A stretch of 7,485 nt of DNA, taken from DASQQQ01 sp036390995. GTDB lineage: Bacteria > Actinomycetota > UBA4738 > HRBIN12. Where the stretch lies: positions 1 through 7,485 of the forward strand of contig DASWAT010000101.1 of assembly GCA_036390995.1 (NCBI GenBank), given 5' to 3'. The notes beneath the pieces are model-generated. The model searched no databases, was not told the origin of the DNA, and saw nothing but the letters and a program-made list of their open reading frames with translations. How positions within the stretch are numbered: position 1 is the first letter of the stretch; every line of letters starts with the position of its first letter. Below, in pieces: positions 1 to 5,452 of the stretch. The translations under genes and the position numbers were made by a program.

Positions 1-2
1 CC

Positions 3-395
3 ACCTCAGGTCTGGACCTGCAGGTCGCGGTTCAGGATCCCGGCGTCACGTGGGTCAGCGACGACGGCATCCAGCACGTTCGTGGCTGGACGGGCACCTA
101 CGTGACAACCGACGCCATCTACGGCGTGGGCTCGCTGACCATCGTCGGCAACTGGAACCTGAACCTGACGACCGGGAACGGGGCCCTGTGGGGCACCATG
201 TACTACGTGTTCCCGGCGGCGAGCGGCGGATTCGTCGGGACGTGGAACGCGAAGTTCAGCGCGTTCGCCTGGTCGGGCAAGAGCCAGGGAACCGGGTTCG
301 GCGACCTGGCGGGCTGGCAGCTGAGGCAGGACATCCAGGCCACCAGCCCCATCAGCGACGTGTACACCGGCTTCGTCTTCAACCCGGGCGGTTAG
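3..395 (+). CDS. C-terminal part of a beta-rich, probably secreted uncharacterised protein (5' end outside window)
   Basis: The reading frame is open from the left edge of the window to a TAG at 393-395, so this is the last ~130 residues of a longer protein. A GTG at 102 is a possible internal start, but the sequence before it (DDGIQHVRGWTGTYV) reads as part of the same fold, so the true start is probably to the left of the window. The protein is rich in Gly, Trp, Thr and Asn, with alternating hydrophobic residues typical of an antiparallel beta barrel (SLTIVGNWNLNLTTGNG, then MYYVFP, GGFVGTWNAKFSAF, GTGFGDLAGWQL). I recall this pattern from a group of uncharacterised exported bacterial proteins that resemble lipocalin or allene-oxide-cyclase barrels; no catalytic role is known to me. 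No membrane segment or metal motif is visible. Only 32 bases separate it from the next gene on the same strand, so co-transcription is likely. Confidence 0.7.
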   Translation, partial: TSGLDLQVAVQDPGVTWVSDDGIQHVRGWTGTYVTTDAIYGVGSLTIVGNWNLNLTTGNGALWGTMYYVFPAASGGFVGTWNAKFSAFAWSGKSQGTGFGDLAGWQLRQDIQATSPISDVYTGFVFNPGG

Positions 396-427
396 CGGGG
401 CCCGCGAAGAGCCGTTGCGGAGTGGAG

Positions 428-1588
428 ATGGGACGAACGCTGGTCGTGCTGGCGGCAGCGTGCATGATATCGGTATCCGTTTCATGCGAGGCAGGATCCG
501 GCCGTCCTCCGTCGTCGCCACGGGGGAGCGGGAACAGCGCCGCGGACGTGCGGCTCGGCGTGTACTACTTCGGCGGATGGTCGGGTCCACTCTCGAACTT
601 CCATTTCGACGGCCTGCTCTCGGGTGCGTACGCGGATCGGCAGCCCCTGTACGGCTGGCGGGATGACTCCACCTCGACCATGCGCATCCAGCTCTCCTGG
701 GCCCGCCGGATGGGGATCGGCTTCTTCAACTTCCTCTGGTACTGGCGACCGGAGCGCATCGAGGTCGAAGACCCCTCCCTGAACACGGCCCTCGGGAACT
801 ATCTCGCTCTCCCAGACCACCAAGGGGTCGACTTCGCCATCACCTACACGAACCACCGGCCCTTCGCGGTTCCGCTGAAGCGCTGGCACGAGGTGGTCGA
901 GGGATGGGTCACGGACTACTTCGACCACCCGGACTACGTGCGGATCGCCGGCAGGCCCGTCGTCTTCATCTACGCCTCCACCGCCTTCTTCGAGCAGCAC
1001 GGGACCGATGCGGGCGTGAACGACGCGCTGGAGGAGCTGCGCACGGTCGCCCGGGAGCACGGCCTGCCGGGCGTGTTCGTGGTCGGCGGCACGTATGTGA
1101 ACAGCGACGACTGGAGCTACCCGCCCGGCGAGCCGACGGCGGGAGAGGGCTATGAGGCCCTCACGCAGTACGCATACATGGGGGCGTGGGGCAACGCCGC
1201 CGGCGAGCATCCGTACGCCGACCTCGCGGCCGGCGGAAGGCAGAGTTGGGACCGGATGGCGGAGATGTCGGCCCATCCGTACATCCCGGTCGTCATGGCG
1301 GGTTTGGACCCCCGTCCGTGGAACGAGAAGTGGGGCGGTCAACTCCTCTGGTACCGGCGGACGCCCGAGGAGGTCGCCGGACTCCTGCGTGATGCCCTCG
1401 AGTGGGTCGAGCGGCATCCGTCGATGCGCGTGGAGCCCGAGCCCGCTCCGCCCATCGTGCTCATCACGTCCTGGAACGAGCTGGGCGAAGGGATGTACAT
1501 CGTTCCCACCAAGGGCGATGGGTTCTCCTACGGGCGAGCCATCGCATCGGTCCTCGGTGTCCCGTGGGGGCAGGCCTCGGACGGATGA
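428..1588 (+). CDS. Exported GH99/WbsX-like glycosidase-type protein, possible lipoprotein (386 aa)
   Basis: I chose ATG 428 because GGAG (419-422) sits 5 bases upstream and it gives a clean export signal. MGRT is followed by a hydrophobic stretch ending at Cys20 (SVSVSC); the lipobox is imperfect, so it is either a lipoprotein or an ordinary secreted protein. A Ser/Gly/Pro-rich linker (residues 21-40) leads into a barrel-type domain starting GVYYFGGW (44-51). Further landmarks are PLYGWRDD (73-80), MGIGFFNFLWYW (95-106), GRPVVFIY (175-182) and the C-terminal SWNELGEGMYIVPT (348-361). The last matches the WNE-xx-EG motif of GH99 endo-mannosidases and the related WbsX domain. In GH99 the two Glu of this motif, three residues apart, are catalytic; here they are Glu351 and Glu354. 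The likely role is hydrolysis of a mannose-type glycan outside the membrane. The substrate is unknown, and many WbsX-like proteins are uncharacterised. Family fit is good; activity is inferred. Confidence 0.8.
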   Translation: MGRTLVVLAAACMISVSVSCEAGSGRPPSSPRGSGNSAADVRLGVYYFGGWSGPLSNFHFDGLLSGAYADRQPLYGWRDDSTSTMRIQLSWARRMGIGFFNFLWYWRPERIEVEDPSLNTALGNYLALPDHQGVDFAITYTNHRPFAVPLKRWHEVVEGWVTDYFDHPDYVRIAGRPVVFIYASTAFFEQHGTDAGVNDALEELRTVAREHGLPGVFVVGGTYVNSDDWSYPPGEPTAGEGYEALTQYAYMGAWGNAAGEHPYADLAAGGRQSWDRMAEMSAHPYIPVVMAGLDPRPWNEKWGGQLLWYRRTPEEVAGLLRDALEWVERHPSMRVEPEPAPPIVLITSWNELGEGMYIVPTKGDGFSYGRAIASVLGVPWGQASDG

Positions 1589-1638
1589 TCCAGCTCTGCG
1601 AGGAGGCGTGGGAGCGGCGCGACCCATCGCCGAGGTAC

Positions 1639-1746
1639 GGACGCGTCGAGCTCGGACCCCTTCGGCGCGTTCACCACGCGGACGGTCTGTCCGGCCTTGA
1701 TCTGCAGCTTCGCCGCCCCGGGCATGGTCCGTCGATCGTACGACAC
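1639..1746 (-). pseudogene. 5' stub of a small DUF3052-like gene
   Basis: On the minus strand a frame begins at GTG 1746 or, more likely, ATG 1725. It reads MPGAAKLQIKAGQTVRVVN, then APKGSELDAS. This strongly resembles the N-terminus of a family of small actinobacterial proteins (KLQIKPGQxVxVxNAPxG, which I associate with DUF3052-like proteins). About 29 residues in, the similarity stops. The frame then runs on without family-like sequence to a stop at 1528, inside the 3' end of the convergent glycosidase-type gene. The usual aspartate- and hydrophobic-rich middle of the family is absent in every minus-strand frame I could check. I read this as a gene whose 3' part was deleted, leaving the start. 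A short functional peptide cannot be excluded, but no good Shine-Dalgarno precedes either start. Confidence 0.5.
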
Positions 1747-1794
1747 GGGCTGAGGTCCGAGCGACCGACCGGGTGGACAGGCGCACGGTCGGCT

Positions 1795-1799
1795 GGAAG
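1795..1799 (+). promoter_or_regulatory. Shine-Dalgarno that decides the methyltransferase start
   Basis: GGAAG lies 9 bases before GTG 1809. The upstream in-frame GTG at 1773 has no purine-rich site at a usable distance, so 1809 is the better start. Confidence 0.5.
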
Positions 1800-1808
1800 C
1801 ATCGGTCC

Positions 1809-2552
1809 GTGGACGGCTCCGGCTCCTCCTACTACTACCGGCGCGATCTGGCCCTGATCCACCACCTCGGATTCGCGGCCCATCCAGAGGCGTGCGCGCC
1901 GGGCATCCTCGCCTTGCTCGAACCGATCCTGGCCAGACGCGGCCTGGTGGTGGAGCTCGGGTGCGGGAGTGGCCTGCTCACACGCCGGCTCGTCGAGGCC
2001 GGCCACCGGGTGGTCGCGACCGACGCCTCGCCGGACATGCTCGAGCTGGCCCGACAGACCGCCGGCGGAGCCGAGGAGATCCGCCGCTTGGTCCTGCCCG
2101 ACGACCCCATCCCCGAGGCCGACGCGATCGTCTCGGTCGGCCACGTGCTGAGCTACCTCCCCACCGAAGCGGCCCTCGACCGAGCGCTGGTCGCCATCGC
2201 CCGAGCGCTCCGCCCGGGCGGCGTGATGGCGATCGACCTTTGCGACCTGGAATGGGGAGAGGCCCGCCGTGACGCGCCCGATCTCAGCCGGGTCGAGGAC
2301 GACTGGGCGATCGTCACGCGCTTCTCCCTCCCCTCGCCCGATCGGTTCGTCCGGGAGATGACCACATTCGTCCGCAACGCCGACGGCTCGTGGCGCCGTG
2401 ACGACGAGCGTCACGACAACGTGCTAATCGGCACGCGCCGGGTGCCCGACCTACTCCGAGCGCACGGTGTCGACGCGACCGTCTCGCTCTCCTTCGGCAC
2501 CGAGACCCTCCCCACCGGACTCCGCGCCGTGATCGGGCGCCGCCAGGCCTAG
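1809..2552 (+). CDS. Class I SAM-dependent methyltransferase (247 aa)
   Basis: This is a soluble methyltransferase with the Rossmann-type SAM-binding fold. Visible motifs are motif I, VVELGCGSG (residues 47-55); the acidic end of the next strand, ATDASPDM (70-77), with Asp72 expected to hold the SAM ribose; IVSVGHVLSYLP (107-118); and LRPGGVMAIDL (134-144). The beta-rich C-terminal part ends in a GLRAVIGRR-type last strand. The N-terminal YYYRRDLALIHHLGF resembles the start of a common actinobacterial methyltransferase group (xYDRDLAxIHxxGF), so the full length is present. The GTG at 1809 is preferred over GTG 1773 because of its Shine-Dalgarno and because the extra 12 residues are not family-like. 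The substrate cannot be told from sequence; small-molecule methylation is the default guess. It is flanked on both sides by minus-strand gene stubs, so it probably forms its own unit. I found no clear promoter in the GC-rich sequence before it. Confidence 0.85.
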   Translation: MDGSGSSYYYRRDLALIHHLGFAAHPEACAPGILALLEPILARRGLVVELGCGSGLLTRRLVEAGHRVVATDASPDMLELARQTAGGAEEIRRLVLPDDPIPEADAIVSVGHVLSYLPTEAALDRALVAIARALRPGGVMAIDLCDLEWGEARRDAPDLSRVEDDWAIVTRFSLPSPDRFVREMTTFVRNADGSWRRDDERHDNVLIGTRRVPDLLRAHGVDATVSLSFGTETLPTGLRAVIGRRQA

Positions 2553-2616
2553 CCGCCGAAGACGGCCGACCACTTCCCGGATCGCCGTTCCCTCCCGCGT
2601 CGTCCACGGCGCAGAG

Positions 2617-2760
2617 GCGCCTGCCGGCCAGGATGGCGCCGGTCGTCCGGATGACCTCATCGGCGGCACGGCTGGGCTCACCGATCCCGAAGACCCAGTC
2701 CATGTCATCGCTCGGGCCGGCGATGAAGCCGTCCAGCGACATCGTCAGGTGCCACTGCAC
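2617..2760 (-). pseudogene. 5' stub of a dihydrofolate-reductase-like (RibD C-terminal domain) gene
   Basis: From GTG 2760 on the minus strand the frame reads VQWHLTMSLDGFIAGP, then DDMDWVFGIGEPSRAADE and VIRTTGAILAGRR. This is the standard N-terminus of the dihydrofolate-reductase-like/RibD C-terminal domain family (YwjB/YyaP type): the SLDGFIAGP strand-turn, the DMDWVF motif and the AxLxGRRTYD motif, with GRR intact but the following TYD/FDV lost. Beyond it the frame is Gly/Arg/Pro-rich noise that runs antisense into the methyltransferase gene. The remaining ~120-140 residues of the domain, including the C-terminal strand region, are missing, so the gene is inactivated at its 3' side. A G-rich stretch (GGGGGCAGGG) just upstream of GTG 2760 could have been its ribosome binding site. 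The bases between the stub and the methyltransferase stop (2553-2616) match nothing I recognise. Confidence 0.7.
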
Positions 2761-2916
2761 CCCTGCCCCCGATCGACCTCCATCACGACTTGGGTCCTCG
2801 CCAAACGACCGCAGGGAGGTGTGGAGATCATCGCCTGATGCGTCAGGTCGGAATGCCCGCTGGCGCTCGACCGTTGAGACAAGCGTCGGGGGGCAGGACT
2901 CGAGGAGGTGCCGAAC
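2761..2916 (+). promoter_or_regulatory. Spacer between the divergent DHFR-like stub and the Ddn-type gene
   Basis: The 2553-2916 stretch has no intact gene. Apart from the stub, it holds what was once a divergent intergenic region. A perfect inverted repeat lies at 2834-2847 (CCTGA-TGCG-TCAGG). A TTGAGA at 2874-2879 could be a -35 element for the rightward gene, but I see no convincing -10 at the right spacing. I call this a probable control region without a mapped promoter. Confidence 0.3.
2903..2909 (+). promoter_or_regulatory. Strong Shine-Dalgarno of the Ddn-type reductase gene
   Basis: AGGAGGT is a near-perfect ribosome binding site 7 bases before GTG 2917. Because it overlaps the upstream in-frame GTG 2908, that codon cannot be the main start; 2917 is. 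Confidence 0.75.
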
Positions 2917-3339
2917 GTGCCGGATCGCAACGACTGGAACCGGAGCGTCATCGACGAGTTCCGGGCGAACGGCGGTCGCGTGGCGGCCTTCGCCCACCAG
3001 CCGCTCCTGCTGCTGCACCACCGAGGGGCGAAGACGGGCATGGTCCGGGTGAATCCGCTGGCGTACCAGGAGGTCGACCACGGGTATGCGGTCTTCGGCT
3101 CGAAGGGCGGAGCGCCGACCAACCCGGACTGGTACCACAACCTGATCGCGAACCCCGAGGTGACCGTCGAGGTCGGCATCCAGGCCGTCGAGGTTCGGGC
3201 TCGGATCGCGGAGGGCGAGGAACGCGACCGGATCTGGGAGGAGCAGAAGCGCCGGAACCCCGGCTTCTCCGAATACGAGCAGAAGACCAGCCGCCGGATC
3301 CCGGTGGTGGTCCTCGAGCGCGTCCCGAGCGAGGATTAG
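2917..3339 (+). CDS. Ddn-family deazaflavin (F420)-dependent nitroreductase/quinone reductase (140 aa)
   Basis: The protein has the split-barrel fold signature of the Ddn/F420H2-dependent quinone reductase family. HHRGAKTGMVRVNPLAY (34-50) is the family's GxxSGxxRxxPL-type segment. YAVFGSKGGAPTNPDWYHNL (57-76) carries the SKGG and PxWYxNL motifs that contact the deazaflavin and close the active site. ANPEVTVEVG (78-87) follows as the next family strand. Members use reduced F420 to reduce quinones, nitro compounds or enones, often at the membrane face; some bind F420 without a known substrate. The length is normal for the family. The start is set by the AGGAGGT just upstream. The organism must make F420 if the assignment holds, which supports an actinobacterial or similar origin. 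The substrate is unknown. It is followed by 238 bases before the next gene, which has its own promoter, so it is probably transcribed alone. Confidence 0.88.
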   Translation: MPDRNDWNRSVIDEFRANGGRVAAFAHQPLLLLHHRGAKTGMVRVNPLAYQEVDHGYAVFGSKGGAPTNPDWYHNLIANPEVTVEVGIQAVEVRARIAEGEERDRIWEEQKRRNPGFSEYEQKTSRRIPVVVLERVPSED

Positions 3340-3577
3340 CCCGAAAGGGCGGGAGAACGACAGAGCCGCATCCTCAGCCTCGTCACGCCGCCGCCGCCCG
3401 CCACGTTGCAGCGCACGCCGCTCATGCAGCCACCTATGCTGCTACCGCCGACGAGGCCCGATCGCTGAAGCGGAGGCGGACCGTCGAGGAGGTGCGCCGG
3501 AACATCGCGAAGGGTCCCACGGCGGACGAGGAGGAGGGCTCGACCGCGGCGACGCATGGTCGGCTTAGACTCGAGTC
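3340..3577 (+). other. Intergenic stretch with an Ala/His-codon-rich segment and the next gene's promoter
   Basis: No gene is supportable here. At 3384-3460 the DNA has a GCC/GCT/CAC-type periodicity; in one plus-strand frame it reads HVAAHAAHAATYAAT, followed by a charged segment (RRRTVEEVRRNIAKG). It has no start codon of its own and that frame is merely open through both neighbours. It may be the degraded tail of an Ala-rich gene or chance low complexity. A small hairpin, GCCC-GAAA-GGGC (3339-3350), overlaps the previous stop codon but lacks a U-tract. The leaderless-type promoter at the right end is listed separately. Confidence 0.35.
3566..3571 (+). promoter_or_regulatory. Leaderless-type -10 element of the MBL-fold gene
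   Basis: TAGACT fits the actinobacterial TANNNT -10 consensus. It ends 6 bases before GTG 3578, placing transcription start on or next to the first base of the start codon. There is no Shine-Dalgarno before this GTG, which is what a leaderless mRNA predicts. A weak -35 candidate, TCGACC, lies at 3540-3545 with a long 20-base spacer. Confidence 0.6.
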
Positions 3578-4411
3578 GTGGAGCAGCTCACCGCCTGGAT
3601 CTGTGCCACCTGCGGTGTTCAACACGGGCTTCGTGAGACGCCTCCGGATGGATGCGCCATCTGCCAGGACGAGCGACAGTACATCCCAGCCAGCGGTCAA
3701 GGATGGACGACGCTCGGCGCCATGCGGGACCAGGGGTACCGGAACGCCATCGAAGAGCTCGAGCCGGGTCTCTTCAGCATCGCCACGGAACCCTCGTTCG
3801 CGATCGGGCAGCACGCCCTCCTCGTGCGAGGTCCCAGAGGGAACCTGCTCTGGGACTGCATCACCTACATCGACGACGAGACGGTCGCCGCCGTGCTCGA
3901 GCTCGGTGGGATCTCGGCGATCGCGATCTCGCATCCGCACTTCTACTCGAGCTGCGTCGAGTGGGCCCACGCGTTCGGCGCCCCCGTCCTCCTGCCGGCC
4001 GTCGACCGCGCGTTCCTGATGCGCCCCGACCCGTCCATCGACTTCTTCGAGGGGGACGAGATCGAGCCGGTGCTCGGGACGAGGCTGGTCCGGGTCGGCG
4101 GCCACTTCCACGGGTCGACCGTTCTCCTCTGGCCCGCCGGGTCAGAGGGCCGGGGCGTTCTGCTCACTGGCGATTCCGTCGCTCTCGTCGCCGATCCCAT
4201 GTCCGTGACGATCATGTACAGCTATCCCAACCGCATCCCGCTGTCTGCGGCGGAGGTCCGAGACGTCGCGGATCGCACGCTGAGGGTCGGGTTCGATCGC
4301 CTCTACGATGGCTGGCGTGGCGGCATGCTCGGATCCGGCGCCAAGGAGGCGATCCGCCGGTCCGTCGCCCGCTACGTCGGGATGCTCGACGGCAGCTGGC
4401 TGCGGGCCTGA
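3578..4411 (+). CDS. Metallo-beta-lactamase-fold protein with N-terminal zinc ribbon (277 aa)
   Basis: The N-terminus is a small zinc ribbon, Cys9-x2-Cys12 and Cys26-x2-Cys29, followed by DERQYIPASGQGWTTL, typical of this family. The rest is an MBL fold: NLLWDCITYID (89-99), AISHPHFYSSCVEW (116-129), GGHFHGSTVLLWP (174-186), LLTGDSV (195-201) and IMYSYPNRIPLS (212-223). His119, His121, His176 and Asp199 are in place for metal binding. The second half of the usual HxHxDH motif is replaced by Tyr-Ser, which I believe is normal for this subfamily but implies a single or altered metal site compared with classic hydrolases. Substrate and reaction are not known; a hydrolase or lyase acting on a small molecule in the cytoplasm is likely. 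GTG 3578 is chosen because a TANNNT -10 box sits 6 bases upstream and the zinc ribbon begins at once. The dioxygenase gene starts 37 bases after its stop, so the two are probably co-transcribed. Confidence 0.85.
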   Translation: MEQLTAWICATCGVQHGLRETPPDGCAICQDERQYIPASGQGWTTLGAMRDQGYRNAIEELEPGLFSIATEPSFAIGQHALLVRGPRGNLLWDCITYIDDETVAAVLELGGISAIAISHPHFYSSCVEWAHAFGAPVLLPAVDRAFLMRPDPSIDFFEGDEIEPVLGTRLVRVGGHFHGSTVLLWPAGSEGRGVLLTGDSVALVADPMSVTIMYSYPNRIPLSAAEVRDVADRTLRVGFDRLYDGWRGGMLGSGAKEAIRRSVARYVGMLDGSWLRA

Positions 4412-4448
4412 CGGATGGGAACAGCCGAGGCCGCTGGGGCGTTGAACG

Positions 4449-5288
4449 ATGGGCGATGGGAAGCGCGACCGAGACGCGACGGAGACCGCTCCCTTGACGT
4501 GGGCCGAAGGTGACGGGCCGATGCCCGCGCTGTACCTCGGGCACGGCGCCCCGGTGCTCGTGGACGACCAGCTGTGGACCTCGCAGCTGTCGGCCTGGGC
4601 GAAAGACCTTCCGCGGCCGAGGTCGATCCTGATCGTCTCGGCGCACTGGGAGTCGGCGCCGCTCACGCTCGGCGCCACCGACACCGGCACCCCGCTCACC
4701 TACGACTTCTACGGGTTCCCCGAGCGGTACTACCGGATGACCTACCCCTCGCCCGGCGCTCCCGATCTTGCCCGGCGCGTGAAGGCGCTGATGCCGGACA
4801 CCGAGCCGGTGGCCGAAGAGCCGAGCTACGGCCTGGACCACGGCGCGTACGTGCCGCTCATGGTGATGTATCCGCAGGCCGACGTCCCGGTGCTGCAGAT
4901 GTCGATGCCGTCGCTCGAGCCCCGGCGGCTGTTCGAGCTCGGCAAGCGCCTGCGCCCGCTCCGGGACGAGGGCGTGCTGGTCATCGGGTCGGGGTTCCTG
5001 ACCCACGGGCTGCCGTTCGTGCGCGACTGGCGCCCCGAGGCCGAGCCGCCGGGCTGGTCGAGGGACTTCGACGAGTGGGCCCGGGAGGCGTTGGCCCGCG
5101 GCGACGTGGACGAGCTGATGGACTTCCGCTCGAGCGCGCCGGGCATGCCGTACGCGCACCCGACCGTGGAGCACTTCGCGCCGCTGTTCGTCACCCTCGG
5201 GGCCGCGGCCGATCCCGAGGACGCCCCGGACACCGCGATCGAGGGATTCTTCATCGGTCTGGCCAAGCGCTCCTTCCAGGTGCGATAG
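4449..5288 (+). CDS. DODA/LigB-type extradiol aromatic ring-opening dioxygenase family protein (279 aa)
   Basis: The sequence matches the class III extradiol dioxygenase family that includes YgiD and plant 4,5-DOPA dioxygenase. PALYLGHGAP (26-35) and LIVSAHWES (61-69) carry the first two metal histidines, His32 and His66. YDFYGFPERYYRMTYPSPGAP (split at 85-105) is the family core strand. GLDHGAYVPLMVMYP (128-142) carries the conserved active-site His131. VIGSGFLTHGLPF (178-190) contains His186, and AHPTVEHFAPLFV (236-248) completes the site. Known members cleave catechol rings next to the hydroxyls using one divalent metal; some bacterial members act on DOPA, and the true substrate is often unknown. 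The usual THNL reads THGL here. ATG 4449 is used because the preceding TWAEGDGP resembles the extended N-terminus of actinobacterial members; ATG 4521, with AAGGTGA 7 bases upstream, is a serious alternative giving 255 residues. It is probably co-transcribed with the MBL-fold gene. Confidence 0.88.
   Translation: MGDGKRDRDATETAPLTWAEGDGPMPALYLGHGAPVLVDDQLWTSQLSAWAKDLPRPRSILIVSAHWESAPLTLGATDTGTPLTYDFYGFPERYYRMTYPSPGAPDLARRVKALMPDTEPVAEEPSYGLDHGAYVPLMVMYPQADVPVLQMSMPSLEPRRLFELGKRLRPLRDEGVLVIGSGFLTHGLPFVRDWRPEAEPPGWSRDFDEWAREALARGDVDELMDFRSSAPGMPYAHPTVEHFAPLFVTLGAAADPEDAPDTAIEGFFIGLAKRSFQVR
4507..4513 (+). promoter_or_regulatory. Possible internal ribosome binding site for a shorter dioxygenase start
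   Basis: AAGGTGA lies 7 bases before the in-frame ATG 4521, just ahead of the conserved PALYLGHGAP segment. ATG 4449 has only a GGGGC about 8 bases upstream. The start is therefore ambiguous between the two. Confidence 0.35.
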
Positions 5289-5338
5289 CCCGATCCCGGG
5301 GCGTTCGTCGGCGGACACCGGTACGTTGGGAGACCGTC

Positions 5339-5452
5339 GACCGGGGCGGCCGATCGGGGGTGTTCGTGGACCCCGACGGTCACCCGCGGGAGGTCGCGCA
5401 CAACCCGGCATGGACCTTGCGCGACGACGGGTCCGTGACCCTCGAGCCCTAG
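5339..5452 (+). pseudogene. 3' stub of a VOC-family (glyoxalase/bleomycin-resistance-like) gene
   Basis: The frame ending at TAG 5450-5452 reads DRGGRSGVFVDPDGH, then PREVAHNPAWTL and DDGSVTLEP. This is the standard C-terminus of VOC-superfamily proteins (GGYSGYFxDPDGHxWEVAxNPxW, then a short acidic tail). The Glu of REVA corresponds to the usual C-terminal metal ligand. Upstream of about 5339 all family similarity stops, and there are only ~50 bases before the end of the dioxygenase gene, so roughly the first 80-100 residues of the protein are missing. No start codon with a ribosome binding site precedes it. I read it as a gene that lost its 5' part. A TACGTT at 5322-5327 resembles a -10 box and could be left over from a lost promoter, but no start codon follows at the right place. 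Confidence 0.65.

Noticed and set aside
50..427. N-terminal extension of the glycosidase-type frame upstream of ATG 428
   Set aside because: It overlaps the secreted-protein frame, is Arg/Gly-rich without motifs, and would bury the export signal.
1731..1744. Overlapping small palindromes (TCGTACGA, CGATCG) before the methyltransferase gene
   Set aside because: Short CG-rich palindromes are common by chance here; no promoter or conserved spacing supports an operator.
482..1786. Long minus-strand open frame opposite the glycosidase-type gene
   Set aside because: It is Arg/Gly/Pro-rich, has no family motif and mirrors a real gene; long antisense frames are expected at this GC content.
2314..3138. 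Long minus-strand open frame that contains the DHFR-like segment
   Set aside because: Only the 2617-2760 part is family-like; the rest is antisense to the methyltransferase and Ddn-type genes.
3339..3350. Hairpin GCCC-GAAA-GGGC at the end of the Ddn-type gene, considered as a terminator
   Set aside because: The stem is only 4 base pairs and no U-tract follows.
4212..5411. Long minus-strand open frame opposite the dioxygenase gene
   Set aside because: Low-complexity Arg/Gly/His composition and no motif, while the plus strand carries a clear dioxygenase.
5429..5441. Stem-loop GGGTC-CGT-GACCC near the convergent gene ends, considered as a terminator
   Set aside because: Five base pairs, no U-tract on either strand, and it lies inside the VOC-like coding remnant.
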